NCBI GenBank assembly: GCA_002300355.1
Contig: NSGV01000001.1
Coordinates: 4,836,001 to 4,900,000 of the forward strand
From: Streptomyces sp. TLI_235
GTDB lineage: Bacteria > Actinomycetota > Actinomycetes > Streptomycetales > Streptomycetaceae
Length of the DNA: 64,000 nucleotides
Direction: 5' to 3'
Position numbers and translations under genes: made by a program. Below the pieces are notes generated by a model that worked only from the letters and a program-made list of their open reading frames with translations, was not told where the DNA came from and did no database searches. Position 1 is the first letter of the stretch, and each line of letters begins with the position of its first letter. Positions 27,100-36,105 of the stretch are shown in pieces.

Positions 27100-27132
27100 A
27101 TGGCCGGCCTCCCCCTCGGGGAGGCCGGCCAT
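27100..27132. terminator. Bidirectional terminator between hupA and murA
   Basis: A perfect 15-bp stem ATGGCCGGCCTCCCC / GGGGAGGCCGGCCAT with a CTC loop between convergent genes. Confidence 0.88.
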
Positions 27133-27149
27133 CGGCGTTCTGCGGCCCG

Positions 27150-28490
27150 TCAGACGGTCACGGGCTGCTCGGCGGGCAGCTCGACGTGCGCACCCAGGTC
27201 CCGCAGCTTGGTCATGAAGTTCTCGTAGCCGCGGTTGATCAGGTCGATCCCGTGCACGGTCGAGGTGCCCTCGGCCGCCAGCGCCGCGATCAGGTACGAG
27301 AAGCCGCCGCGCAGGTCCGGGATGATCAGCTCGGAGCCGATCAGCTTGGACGGGCCGGAGACCACCGCGGAGTGCTTGAAGTTGCGGGCGCCGAAGCGGC
27401 AGGGGGTGCCGCCCAGGCACTCGCGGTACAGCTGGATGTGCGCGCCCATCTGGTTCAGCGCGCCGGTGAAGCCGAGCCGCGACTCGTACACCGTCTCGTG
27501 CACGATGGACAGGCCGTTGGCCTGGGTCAGGGCGACGACCAGCGGCTGCTGCCAGTCGGTCTGGAAGCCCGGGTGCACGTCGGTCTCCAGGGCGATCGCC
27601 TGCAGCTCGCCGCCCGGGTGCCAGAAGCGGATGCCCTCGTCGTCCACCTCGAAGGCGCCGCCGACCTTCCGGAAGGTGTTCAGGAAGGTCATCATCTCGA
27701 TCTGGCGGGCGCCGCGGATGTAGATGTCGCCCTTGGTGGCCAGCGCGGCGCACGCCCAGGACGCCGCCTCCAGGCGGTCCGGCAGCGCCTTGTGGTTGTA
27801 GCCGCCCAGCTCGTCCACACCGGTGATCAGGATGGTGCGGTCGGTGCCCATCGAGATGATCGCGCCCATCTTCTGCAGGACGCAGATCAGGTCGACGATC
27901 TCCGGCTCGACGGCCGCGTTGCGCAGCTCGGTGACGCCCTCGGCGAGCACCGCCGTCAGCAGCACCTGCTCGGTCGCGCCGACCGACGGGTAGGGCAGCT
28001 CGATCTTGGTGCCGTGCAGGCGCTGCGGGGCGACCAGGTAGGTGCCCTGCGGGTGCTTCTCGATGGTGGCGCCGAACTGGCGCAGCACCTCGAAGTGGAA
28101 GTCGACCGGCCGGCCGCCGATGTCGCAGCCGCCGAGGCCCGGGATGAACGCGTGGCCGAGGCGGTGCAGCAGCGGACCGCAGAACAGGATCGGGATGCGC
28201 GAGGAGCCGGCGTGCGCGTCGATGTCCGCCACGTTGGCGCTCTCGACGTGCGACGGGTCGAGGATCAGCTCGCCGTCCTCGTCGCCGGTGCGCACGGTGA
28301 CACCGTGCAGCTGCAGCAGGCCGCGTACGACCTTGACGTCACGGATGTCCGGGACGTTGCGCAGCCGGCTCGGACCCTGCCCGAGCAGCGCGGCGACCAT
28401 GGCCTTGGGCACCAGGTTCTTGGCACCGCGGATCTGGATCTCGCCTTCGAGCGGGTTACCGCCGTGAACCAGCAGGACGTCGTCGGTCAT
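27150..28490 (-). CDS. murA: UDP-N-acetylglucosamine 1-carboxyvinyltransferase
   Basis: 446 aa. MurA transfers enolpyruvate from PEP to UDP-GlcNAc, the first committed step of peptidoglycan synthesis. Substrate-binding Lys24-Asn25 (RGAKN) and catalytic Cys122 (GLGGCDIGGRPVDFH) are present. Because Cys is kept (not the fosfomycin-resistant Asp), it should be inhibited by fosfomycin. The length is slightly above the 420-430 norm. The start ATG 28490 has GAGAACG upstream. On the minus strand TACCAT (28600-28605) could be its -10, giving a leader of about 100 bases. Confidence 0.96.
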   Translation of the reverse strand: MTDDVLLVHGGNPLEGEIQIRGAKNLVPKAMVAALLGQGPSRLRNVPDIRDVKVVRGLLQLHGVTVRTGDEDGELILDPSHVESANVADIDAHAGSSRIPILFCGPLLHRLGHAFIPGLGGCDIGGRPVDFHFEVLRQFGATIEKHPQGTYLVAPQRLHGTKIELPYPSVGATEQVLLTAVLAEGVTELRNAAVEPEIVDLICVLQKMGAIISMGTDRTILITGVDELGGYNHKALPDRLEAASWACAALATKGDIYIRGARQIEMMTFLNTFRKVGGAFEVDDEGIRFWHPGGELQAIALETDVHPGFQTDWQQPLVVALTQANGLSIVHETVYESRLGFTGALNQMGAHIQLYRECLGGTPCRFGARNFKHSAVVSGPSKLIGSELIIPDLRGGFSYLIAALAAEGTSTVHGIDLINRGYENFMTKLRDLGAHVELPAEQPVTV

Positions 28491-28794
28491 CGTTCTCGCA
28501 ATCCGGGGGGTGCGCAGGGGGTTTTCGGCTGCGGGGCATGGGGAAACGCGAGTGGAAGGGACCGTCCACCACCGGCGAAAGCCCTTCCACCATCCATAGA
28601 TGGTAGAGGGTGGGCGATTGGTTCCCGTGTGCCCCTTTGGTGATCATGCTCCGGAGGGGTGGCGGAGGCCCCCCGGTGACTCGCGGGTACGGCCGTCCGG
28701 GTGGTGCCGATGCGCCCTGCGGGCCCGCGGGGACGGGGCGGGGAGGTTTCGTGTTGGACGCCCGTCCCGGGCCGTCCTGCGGGATCATGTGGAC
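28491..28794. promoter_or_regulatory. Divergent region between murA and the YqgE gene
   Basis: 304 bases. ACCATC (28589-28594) and GATGGT (28599-28604) form a 6-bp inverted repeat overlapping the candidate murA -10 (TACCAT, minus strand), so it may be an operator. An alternative in-frame GTG (28789) precedes the YqgE ATG by two codons. No other gene is supported. Confidence 0.4.
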
Positions 28795-29364
28795 ATGACC
28801 GCGGCCCTCTCCCACACCGGCCGACTGCTCGTCGCGACGCCCGTGCTCACCGACCCGAACTTCGCGCGAGCAGTGGTACTGCTGCTCGACCACGACGACC
28901 AGGGGGCGCTCGGCGTGGTGCTGAACCGGCCCACCCCGGTGGAGGTGGCGGCCGTCCTGGACGGCTGGGCGGATCTGACCGGCCAGCCCGCCGTCGTCTT
29001 CCAAGGGGGGCCGGTGGCGCTGGACTCTGCGCTCGCCATCGCGGTGGTGCCCGGCGAGCCCGGCCACGGCGACCCGATCGGCTGGCGCCGGGTGCACGGC
29101 GCCATCGGCCTGGTCGACCTGGAGGCGCCCCCCGAGGTGCTGGTCGGCGAGCTCGGCGCGCTGCGGGTGTTCGCCGGCTACTCCGGCTGGTCGCCCGGGC
29201 AGCTGGAGGCGGAGATCGCCGAGGGCGCCTGGTACGTGGTCGACTGCGAGCCGGGTGACGTCTCCAGCCCGGAGCCGGAGCGGCTGTGGCGCTCGGTGCT
29301 GCGCCGCCAGCGCGGCCCGCTGGCGATGCTCGCCACCTACCCGGACGACCCGACGCTGAACTGA
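28795..29364 (+). CDS. YqgE/AlgH family protein
   Basis: 189 aa, normal for the family. Conserved blocks: TGRLLVATPVLTDPNFARAVVLLLDHDD, LGVVLNRPT, VFQGGPVALDSAL, VFAGYSGWSPGQLEAEI and WYVVD. The family folds as a compact alpha/beta domain; the role is unclear, though proteobacterial AlgH affects alginate regulation and protease targeting. ATG 28795 is chosen; GTG 28789 would add two residues. No Shine-Dalgarno sequence is visible. It lies between murA and DUF3039, the same order as I recall in S. coelicolor. Confidence 0.93.
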   Translation: MTAALSHTGRLLVATPVLTDPNFARAVVLLLDHDDQGALGVVLNRPTPVEVAAVLDGWADLTGQPAVVFQGGPVALDSALAIAVVPGEPGHGDPIGWRRVHGAIGLVDLEAPPEVLVGELGALRVFAGYSGWSPGQLEAEIAEGAWYVVDCEPGDVSSPEPERLWRSVLRRQRGPLAMLATYPDDPTLN

Positions 29365-29433
29365 GACCGACCGCGCGGGGCGGTCGTTGCGGTACTGGCC
29401 CGCTTCGGAGCGGCCCCCATAGACTTGGCACCC

Positions 29434-29712
29434 ATGAGCACTCTTGAGCCCGAGCGCGGACTCGGCACCGGCACCCTGGTCGAGCCCGTTCCCCAGGTGT
29501 CCCACGGGGACGGCGACCACGAGCGCTTTGCGCACTACGTCCAGAAGGACAAGATCATGGAGAGCGCCCTCTCCGGGTCCCCCGTGGTGGCGCTCTGCGG
29601 CAAGGTCTGGGTCCCCGGCCGCGACCCGAAGAAGTACCCGGTCTGCCCGATGTGCAAGGAGATCTTCGAGGGTCTCGGCCAGGGCGGCGACGGCGGCGGC
29701 GACGACAAGTAA
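29434..29712 (+). CDS. DUF3039 zinc-binding small protein
   Basis: 92 aa. The actinobacterial DUF3039 family has a conserved centre HERFAHYVQKDKIMESALSG and a candidate metal site built from CGK (ALCGKVWVP) and CPMC (YPVCPMCKEIF), three cysteines in all with possible histidine help. Acidic/Gly-rich tail. Function unknown. TAGACT (29420-29425) ends 8 bases before ATG 29434, so the mRNA is leaderless or nearly so. The palindrome immediately after its stop may act both as terminator and as the DasR operator of the next gene. Confidence 0.92.
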   Translation: MSTLEPERGLGTGTLVEPVPQVSHGDGDHERFAHYVQKDKIMESALSGSPVVALCGKVWVPGRDPKKYPVCPMCKEIFEGLGQGGDGGGDDK

Positions 29713-29722
29713 CGGGCGGCCG

Positions 29723-29752
29723 GACCGGCAGTGGTCTGTACCACTGCCGGTC
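29723..29752 (+). promoter_or_regulatory. DasR-responsive element (dre) inside a 13-bp palindrome
   Basis: AGTGGTCTGTACCACT at 29730-29745 matches the DasR consensus AGTGGTCTAGACCACT at 14 of 16 positions. It lies within a longer inverted repeat (29723-29735 with 29740-29752). It ends 27 bases before an N-acetylhexosaminidase gene, a classical DasR target class. Confidence 0.75.
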
Positions 29753-29772
29753 GACGGGGCAGGATGGCCCGC

Positions 29773-31416
29773 ATGGATCTCATCCCCGCCCCCCGGCACC
29801 TGAAGGTCGACGACGGGGCGCTCGGCCCCTGGAGCTTCCGGCTGCGCCCGGAGACCCGGATCGCCGCCGACGAGCCGGCGGCGCAGGCCGTCGCCCGGTG
29901 GCTGCGCGCCGAGTTCTCCGCCGCGACCGGCTTCGCCTTCGACGCGTGCACCCTGGGGCAGGGCCGCCTCAGCACGCAGACGATCAGCCTGCAGACCGAC
30001 CCGGAGCTGCTCGCCGCGGGCGGCCCCGAGGCGTACGTGCTGTCGGTCACCGACTACGGCGCCTTCCTGCGCGGCGGCGCCGGCCCCGGCCTTTTCCGCG
30101 CGGCGCAGACCCTGCGCCAGATGTTCGACCCGCGGATCCACCGCCGCGCCCCGCTGCCCGGCGCCGACTGGACGCTGCCCTCCGTGCAGGTCGAGGACGC
30201 CCCCCGGTTCGGCTGGCGCGGCGTGCTGCTGGACGTCGCGAGGCACTTCCTGCCCAAGGCCGACGTGTTGCGCTTCCTCGACCTGATGGCCGTGCACAAG
30301 CTGAACGTCCTGCACCTGCACCTCACCGACGACCAGGGCTGGCGGATCGAGATCCGGCGCCACCCCCGGCTCACCGGGGCCGGCGCCTGGCGGGAGCGGT
30401 CCATGGTCGGCTACCGCTCCGCCGACCGCCGCGACGACCGCCCGCACGGCGGCTACTACACCCAGGACGACCTGCGCGAGATCGTCGCGTACGCCGCCGA
30501 GCGGCACATCACCGTGGTGCCCGAGATCGACCTGCCCGGCCACTCGCAGGCCGCGATCGCCGCCTACCCGGAGCTCGGCAACACCGACGTGGTCGACACC
30601 GCGGCGCTCGGCGTGTGGACGGACTGGGGGGTCAACCCCAACGTGCTCAACGTCTCCGACGCCACCCTGCGGTTCTTCGAGGGTGTGCTGGAGGAGGTCC
30701 TGGAGATCTTCCCGTCCGAGTTCGTCCACCTCGGCGGCGACGAGTGCCCCAAGGACCAGTGGCGGGCGAGCCCCGCCGCACAGGCCCGGATGCGCGAGCT
30801 CGGCCTCGCCGACGAGGACGCCCTGCAGAGCTGGTTCATCCGCCACTTCGACCGCTGGCTGGCCGACCGCGGCCGCCGGCTGATCGGCTGGGACGAGATC
30901 CTGGAGGGCGGCCTCGCGCCCGGCGCCGCGGTCTCCTCCTGGCGCGGCTACGAGGGCGGCATCGCGGCGGCCCGGGCCGGCCACGACGTGGTGATGTGCC
31001 CCGAGCAGCACGTCTACCTGGACCACCGGCAGGCCCCCGGCGAGGACGAGCCGATCCCGGTCGGCTACGTCCGCACCCCGGAGGACGTCTACCGCTTCGA
31101 GCCCGTCCCGCCGGAGCTGGACGGCGCGGCGGCCGCCCGGGTGATCGGCACCCAGGCCAACCTGTGGACCGAGTTCATGACGAGCGCCCGGGACGTCGAC
31201 TACCGGGCCTTCCCCCGCCTCGCCGCCTTCGCCGAGGTCGCCTGGTCCGACCTGCCGCGCGACCCGGCCGCGCGGGACTGGGCCGGCTTCGAGCGCCGGA
31301 TGGCCGCCCACTACCCGCGGCTGGACGCCCTCGGCGTCGAGTACCGGCCGCCCGGTGGGCCGCACCCCTGGCAGCGCCGCCCCGGGGTCGCCGGGCGCCC
31401 CGCCGAGGGGCCCTGA
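29773..31416 (+). CDS. Beta-N-acetylhexosaminidase (GH20)
   Basis: 547 aa. The enzyme removes terminal GlcNAc from chitobiose, chitin oligomers or wall fragments. An N-terminal GH20b domain (about 1-135) precedes the TIM barrel. The catalytic pair is Asp323-Glu324 in FVHLGGDECPKDQW, with DVARHFLPKADVLRFLD, HLHLTDDQGWRIEI and the substrate-cradling IGWDEILEG. No signal peptide is present, so it should act in the cytoplasm on imported chitobiose. ATG 29773 (MDLIPAPRHL) is favoured over ATG 29764. The near-consensus DasR operator just upstream predicts repression lifted by GlcN-6-phosphate. It may work with the secreted chitinase at 60.6 kb. Confidence 0.95.
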   Translation: MDLIPAPRHLKVDDGALGPWSFRLRPETRIAADEPAAQAVARWLRAEFSAATGFAFDACTLGQGRLSTQTISLQTDPELLAAGGPEAYVLSVTDYGAFLRGGAGPGLFRAAQTLRQMFDPRIHRRAPLPGADWTLPSVQVEDAPRFGWRGVLLDVARHFLPKADVLRFLDLMAVHKLNVLHLHLTDDQGWRIEIRRHPRLTGAGAWRERSMVGYRSADRRDDRPHGGYYTQDDLREIVAYAAERHITVVPEIDLPGHSQAAIAAYPELGNTDVVDTAALGVWTDWGVNPNVLNVSDATLRFFEGVLEEVLEIFPSEFVHLGGDECPKDQWRASPAAQARMRELGLADEDALQSWFIRHFDRWLADRGRRLIGWDEILEGGLAPGAAVSSWRGYEGGIAAARAGHDVVMCPEQHVYLDHRQAPGEDEPIPVGYVRTPEDVYRFEPVPPELDGAAAARVIGTQANLWTEFMTSARDVDYRAFPRLAAFAEVAWSDLPRDPAARDWAGFERRMAAHYPRLDALGVEYRPPGGPHPWQRRPGVAGRPAEGP

Positions 31417-31737
31417 GGCCCGCCCGCAGGCCCTGCCCCCGCGTGCGTCAACCACGTGCGCGGGGGTGTCCGCACCGCGCCGACCCCGGCGGACCTGCGG
31501 CAGCGTCAGGTCAATATCCGATGAACATCCGGCCCGAGGGGTTCCGGTTCGCTTCGTTTTGTGGCCTGATTCGTCCGGTATTGCCCTCGCAGTCCCGCAA
31601 CCCGGCAAGTGATCACCGAGCATTGTGTGCCAGAGTTGCCCAACCCGGCCCGATCGCCCGTACCCTACGGGCCAGGCCGCACTGCCGGTGGGGAGGGCAG
31701 GGCAGTTGATGAGCAAGTGGAGCACGGTGGAATCCTG
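31417..31737 (+). promoter_or_regulatory. Region between GH20 gene and molybdenum-hydroxylase operon
   Basis: 321 bases. An imperfect GC hairpin CCCCCGCG ... CGCGGGGG (about 31436-31467) is the likely GH20 terminator. A promoter candidate for the next operon is TTGCCC (31636-31641), 19 bases, TACCCT (31661-31666). GATGAACATCCG near 31519 shows short inverted symmetry. No gene is supported. Confidence 0.4.
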
Positions 31738-32619
31738 GTGAACCGGACGATCATGCTGCCGGCCTCGGTAGACGAGGCCGTCGACGCGCTGGCCGCGACC
31801 CCGGGAGCCGTCCCGGTGGCCGGCGCGACCGACCTCATGGAGGCGGTCAACGCGGGCCGGCTGCGCCCCGCCGCACTGATCGGCCTCGGCCGGATCACCG
31901 AACTGCGCGGCTGGCGCTACGAGGACGGCGGCACCGCCGTGCTCGGCGCCGCACTCACCCACGCCCGGATGGACCGCCCCGACTTCGCCGCGCTCATCCC
32001 CGCCCTCGCCGACGCCGCCCGCACCGCCGGCCCGCCGCAGATCCGCAACGTCGGCACCCTCGGCGGCAACATCGCCGCCGCCGGGGCGGCCGGCGACACC
32101 CTCCCCGTGCTCGCCGCCCTGGAGGCCACCGCCACCCTCGCCCGCTCCGGCGCCGTCCGCGAGGTCCCGGTCACGCACCTGCTCACCGGCCTCGACCCGC
32201 TGCGCCCCGGCGAACTCCTCACCTGGGTGCGCGTTCCGCTGCTGCACGCCCCCCAGGTCTTCCTCAAGGCCGGCGGTCGCAGCGGCCCCGCCCGCGCCAC
32301 CGCCTCCGTCGCCGTCGTCCTCGACCCCGCCCGGCGCGCCGTGCGCTGCGCCGTCGGCGCCGTCGCCCCCGTGCCGCTGCGCCCGCACGAGGCCGAGGCC
32401 TGGGTGGCCGGCTGCATCGACTGGGACGTCCGCGGCGAGGACGGCGCCCAGCCCATCGACCCCGCCGCGCTCGCCGCCTTCGGCGAGTACGTCGCCGCCG
32501 CCTGCATCCCCGACGCCGCCCTGGAGGGCGTCGACGAGGGGGTGGTGGCCGAACTCGTCCGCCGGCGGCGTACCGTGGCTGTGCTGGCCCGCCGGGCACT
32601 GGGAAGGGCGCTGAAGTGA
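31738..32619 (+). CDS. Xanthine dehydrogenase-type FAD-binding subunit
   Basis: 293 aa. FAD-binding subunit of the molybdenum hydroxylase family. FAD motifs are recognisable: VAGATDLMEAVNAG (first phosphate-binding loop) and IRNVGTLGGNIAAAGAAGDTLP. The C-terminal CO_deh_flav domain is complete. GTG 31738 is chosen because it has GGTGGA upstream and matches the family N-terminus; the frame is open further upstream. The stop TGA overlaps the GTG of the next gene (GTGA), so the three subunits are translationally coupled. This subunit looks functional, unlike the large subunit of the same operon. Confidence 0.93.
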   Translation: MNRTIMLPASVDEAVDALAATPGAVPVAGATDLMEAVNAGRLRPAALIGLGRITELRGWRYEDGGTAVLGAALTHARMDRPDFAALIPALADAARTAGPPQIRNVGTLGGNIAAAGAAGDTLPVLAALEATATLARSGAVREVPVTHLLTGLDPLRPGELLTWVRVPLLHAPQVFLKAGGRSGPARATASVAVVLDPARRAVRCAVGAVAPVPLRPHEAEAWVAGCIDWDVRGEDGAQPIDPAALAAFGEYVAAACIPDAALEGVDEGVVAELVRRRRTVAVLARRALGRALK

Positions 32620-33809
32620 CGGACGAACTCAACGGCCTCGGCGACGTACGGCCCTGCGCCTCGTACACGCTCCGGGTCAACGGCTTCGAACGGCCGGTCA
32701 ACGACGCCTGGATCGGCGAGAGCCTGCTCTACGTGCTCCGCGAGCGGCTCGGCCTGGCCGGCGCCAAGGACGGCTGCGAGCAGGGCGAGTGCGGCGCCTG
32801 CACCGTCCAGGTCGACGGCCAGCTCGTCGCCGGCTGCCTGGTGCCCGCCGCGCTCGCCGCCGACAGCGAGATCGCCACCGTCGAGGGCCTCTCCGGCGCC
32901 GGCACCGCCAGCGACGTCCAGCAGGCCCTCGCCGAGTCCGGCGCCGTCCAGTGCGGCTACTGCACCCCCGGCCTCGCCATGGCCGTCCACGACCTGCTGC
33001 AGCGCAACCACCGCCCCACCGACGTGGAGGCCCGTCAGGCCCTGTGCGGCAACCTCTGCCGCTGCACCGGCTACCGCGGCGTGCTCGCCGCCGTGCAGAC
33101 CGTCGCCCAGACCCGCGAGGCCGAGCTCGAGGCCGAGCTCGCCGCCGCCGAGGCCGCCGCCGAGCAGGCCGCCGGGGCGGACCCCGCCGGACCGGCCGGC
33201 CAGGAGACCGCCGAGCAGGCCGCCACCGGCCGGCAGTCCGCCGCCGACCTCCAGCTCGCCGGTGAGCTCCCGCTCTACGCCGACTCCGAGCTCTGGGTCG
33301 AGGCCGACCAGTACGCCGCCGCCCACCAGCCCCCGGCCCCGCCCGCCGAGGGCTACGACACCGGCTACTTCCAGCCGCCGCAGCCCGCCGAGGGCTACCT
33401 CGGCTACGTCCCCGCCCCGGCCCCCGCGCCCGCCCCGTACGACACCGGGCGCTACGAGGCCACCCCCGCGCACGGCACCGCGCACGACGGCCCGGCCCAC
33501 GACACCACGCCCGCGCACGGCACCCCGTACATCCCCACGCCCGCGCACGGCACCTCCTACGAGGCCGTCCCCTTCGGCGCCACCCCGGCCCACGGCACCC
33601 CGCTGCCGGACCCGGCCCACTACGACGGCGCCCCCGTCTACGAGGGCGGCTACGACACCGGCCACGTCTACGTCGGCCCCACCGGGTACGACACCCCGGT
33701 CTACGAACCCGCCGGCTACGACACCACCGGCGGCCACCCCGGCCTGGCCGGCTACGACGGCACCACCCCCGCCCACGGCATCAGGCTCCCCGAGGACGAG
33801 AACGCATGA
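32616..33809 (+). CDS. Two-cluster 2Fe-2S subunit of molybdenum hydroxylase with long repeat tail
   Basis: 397 aa, while the family norm is about 160-200. Residues 15-160 hold both clusters: plant-type Cys54, 59, 62, 74 and the second cluster Cys113, 116, 148, 150 (CGYCTPG, CGNLCRCTGY). After an Ala/Glu helix (about 165-190) comes a tail of about 200 residues of low complexity, with five copies of TPAHG(T/I) and many YDTG/GYDT units rich in Pro, Tyr, His and Ala. It has no predicted membrane segment. It is coupled by GTGA to the FAD subunit and by ATGA to the large subunit. The tail is probably disordered; metal binding through its histidines is only a guess. Confidence 0.92.
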   Translation: MTDELNGLGDVRPCASYTLRVNGFERPVNDAWIGESLLYVLRERLGLAGAKDGCEQGECGACTVQVDGQLVAGCLVPAALAADSEIATVEGLSGAGTASDVQQALAESGAVQCGYCTPGLAMAVHDLLQRNHRPTDVEARQALCGNLCRCTGYRGVLAAVQTVAQTREAELEAELAAAEAAAEQAAGADPAGPAGQETAEQAATGRQSAADLQLAGELPLYADSELWVEADQYAAAHQPPAPPAEGYDTGYFQPPQPAEGYLGYVPAPAPAPAPYDTGRYEATPAHGTAHDGPAHDTTPAHGTPYIPTPAHGTSYEAVPFGATPAHGTPLPDPAHYDGAPVYEGGYDTGHVYVGPTGYDTPVYEPAGYDTTGGHPGLAGYDGTTPAHGIRLPEDENA

Positions 33810-36076
33810 CCGCGCCCACCGAGCAGGACACCCAGGCGCCCGAACCGTTCGGCCTCGGCAGCTCCCCGCTGCGCACCGACGCCCTCCCCAAGGCGCTCGG
33901 CATCTACCCCTACGCCGCCGACCTGTGGGCCGAGGGCCTGCTCTGGGGCGCCGTGCTGCGCTCCCCGCACGCCCACGCCCGGATCGTCTCCGTCGACACC
34001 TCCGCCGCGCTCGCCCTGCCCGGCGTGCACGCCGTCGTCACCGCCACCGACCTGGCCTCCTGCCCCGTCCCCGGCGACCGCCCGATCCTCGCCTCCGAGG
34101 TCGTCCGCCACCACGGCGAGCCGATCGCCGCCATCGCCGCCGAGACCCCCGACACCGCCCGGCTCGCCGCCTCCCTCATCACCGTCGAGTACGAGCCGCT
34201 GGAGGCCGTCACCGACCCCGAGGCCGCTTTCAACGCCCCGCCGCTGCACCCCGACGGCAACCTCTTCCGCCACCTCCCGCTGCGCACCGGCGACCCGGAG
34301 GCGGTCGGCGAGATCGTCGTCGAGGGCCTCTACCAGGTCGGCCGCCAGGACCCGGCCCCGATCGGCGCCGAGGCCGGCCTCGCCGTGCCCCGCCCCGACG
34401 GTGGCGTCGAACTCCACCTCTCCACCACCGACCCGCACGGCGACCGCGACCGCACCGCCGCCTGCCTCGGCCTCGACCCCGACCGGGTGCGCACCGTCGT
34501 CACCGGCGTCCCCGGCGCCGTCACCGACCGCGAGGCGCTCTCCTTCCAGGTCGTGCTCGCCCTGCTGGCGCTGCGCACCGGCCGCCCGGTGAAGATGACC
34601 CTCACCCGCGAGGAGTCCTTCCACACCCACACCTCCCGGCACCCCGCGCTGCTGCGCTACCGCCACCACGCGGACGCCGAGGGCAAGCTGGTCAAGGTCG
34701 AGGCGCAGATCCTGCTGGACGGCGGCGCCTATGCCGACGTCTCCGCCGAGGCGCTCGCCGCCGCCACCGCCTTCTCGGTCGGCCCGTACACCTGCCCCAA
34801 CGTCTTCGTCGACGCCTGGGCGGTGCGCACCAACAACCCGCCGGCCGGCCGGATGCGCGGCGAGGGCGCCCTGCAGACCTGCTTCGCCTACGAGTCGCAG
34901 CTCGACCAGCTGGCCAAGCAGGTCGGCGTCGACCCGCTGGAGATCCGCCGCCGCAACGCCATGACCACCGGCGACCCGCTGCCCACCGGCCAGGCCGTCA
35001 CCTGCCCGGCCCCGGTCGAGGCCCTGCTCGACGCCGTCACCGAACTCCCGCTGCCCGCCCTCCCGGTCGACGACCCCGAGGCCGACTGGCTGCTGCCCGG
35101 CGGGCCCGGCGGCGCCGGCGACCCGGCGGCCGTCCGCCGCGGCATCGGCTACGCCGTCGGCATGGTGCACATGCTCGGCGCCGAGGGCGAGGACGAGGTC
35201 TCCACCGCGACCGTCCGGGTCAGCGGCGACCACGCCACCGTCATCTGCGCCGCCGTCGACGCCGGCCAGGGCTTCGCCACCCTCGCCCGGCAGATCGTGC
35301 AGACCGCCCTCGGCGTCTCCGAGGTGTACGTCGCCCCCGTCGACAGCGACCAGCCGGCGGCCGGCCCCTCCGCCCGCGGCCGGCACACCTGGGTGTCCGG
35401 CGGCGCCGTGGAGAAGGCCGCGCTGATGGTCCGCCACCAGCTGCTGCAGCCGATCGCGGCCAACTTCGGCATGTCCGTCGAGCTGCTGTCCATCGCCGAC
35501 GGCAAGATCACCTCCTACGACGGCGTGCTCGGCATGCCCGTCGCCGAGGCGCTGGAGGGCAAGGAGCTCTGGGCCACCGCCCAGTGCCGCCCGCACCCCA
35601 CCGAGGCGCTCGACGAGAACGGGCACGGCGACGCCTTCGTCTCCATCGCCTTCTGCGCCATGCGGGCGGTCGTCGACGTGGACATCGAGCTCGGCGCCGT
35701 CCGGGTCGTCGACGTCACCGTCGCCCAGGACGTCGGCCGCGCCCTGAACCCCCGCCAGATCGAGGACCGCATCGAGGGCGCCGTCGCCCAGGGCGTCGGC
35801 CTCGCCCTGATGGAGAACCTGCGCACCGAGGGCGGCCGGCCCGCCAACGCCTCGCTCACCGGCTACCGCCTCCCCACCGCGCTCGACACCCCCGACATCC
35901 GGATCGCCGCCCTGGTCGAGGAACGCGACGTGGTCGCCACCTTCGGCGCCAAGGCGGTCAGCGCCGTCCCCGCGGTGGTCGCCCCCGCCGCGATCGCGGC
36001 CGCCGTCCGCGCCGCCACCGGCCTGCCGGTCGGCCGCCTGCCGATCCTCCCCGAGGACGCCATCGCCGCCGGCTGA
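33806..36076 (+). CDS. Xanthine dehydrogenase-type large subunit with degenerate active site
   Basis: 756 aa, full length for an XdhD-like molybdopterin subunit, with the two large MoCo domains recognisable (RSPHAHARIVSVDTSAA, GRPVKMTLTREESF, NNPPAGRMRG, DVGRALNPRQIEDRIEGA). Key catalytic elements are missing. The GGAFGGRED cofactor loop reads GVPGAVTDRE (234-243). The MRGFG loop reads MRGEG. The AKGVGEPP motif with the base-catalyst Glu reads AKAVSAVP, with Ala720 in the Glu position. The frame and codon use are normal, so this is not simple decay. I infer a pseudoenzyme or a strongly altered chemistry. True xanthine dehydrogenase activity is doubtful. Confidence 0.9.
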   Translation: MTAPTEQDTQAPEPFGLGSSPLRTDALPKALGIYPYAADLWAEGLLWGAVLRSPHAHARIVSVDTSAALALPGVHAVVTATDLASCPVPGDRPILASEVVRHHGEPIAAIAAETPDTARLAASLITVEYEPLEAVTDPEAAFNAPPLHPDGNLFRHLPLRTGDPEAVGEIVVEGLYQVGRQDPAPIGAEAGLAVPRPDGGVELHLSTTDPHGDRDRTAACLGLDPDRVRTVVTGVPGAVTDREALSFQVVLALLALRTGRPVKMTLTREESFHTHTSRHPALLRYRHHADAEGKLVKVEAQILLDGGAYADVSAEALAAATAFSVGPYTCPNVFVDAWAVRTNNPPAGRMRGEGALQTCFAYESQLDQLAKQVGVDPLEIRRRNAMTTGDPLPTGQAVTCPAPVEALLDAVTELPLPALPVDDPEADWLLPGGPGGAGDPAAVRRGIGYAVGMVHMLGAEGEDEVSTATVRVSGDHATVICAAVDAGQGFATLARQIVQTALGVSEVYVAPVDSDQPAAGPSARGRHTWVSGGAVEKAALMVRHQLLQPIAANFGMSVELLSIADGKITSYDGVLGMPVAEALEGKELWATAQCRPHPTEALDENGHGDAFVSIAFCAMRAVVDVDIELGAVRVVDVTVAQDVGRALNPRQIEDRIEGAVAQGVGLALMENLRTEGGRPANASLTGYRLPTALDTPDIRIAALVEERDVVATFGAKAVSAVPAVVAPAAIAAAVRAATGLPVGRLPILPEDAIAAG

Positions 36077-36105
36077 CGCCCGGACACCCCGACGGCTGAG
36101 GCCGA

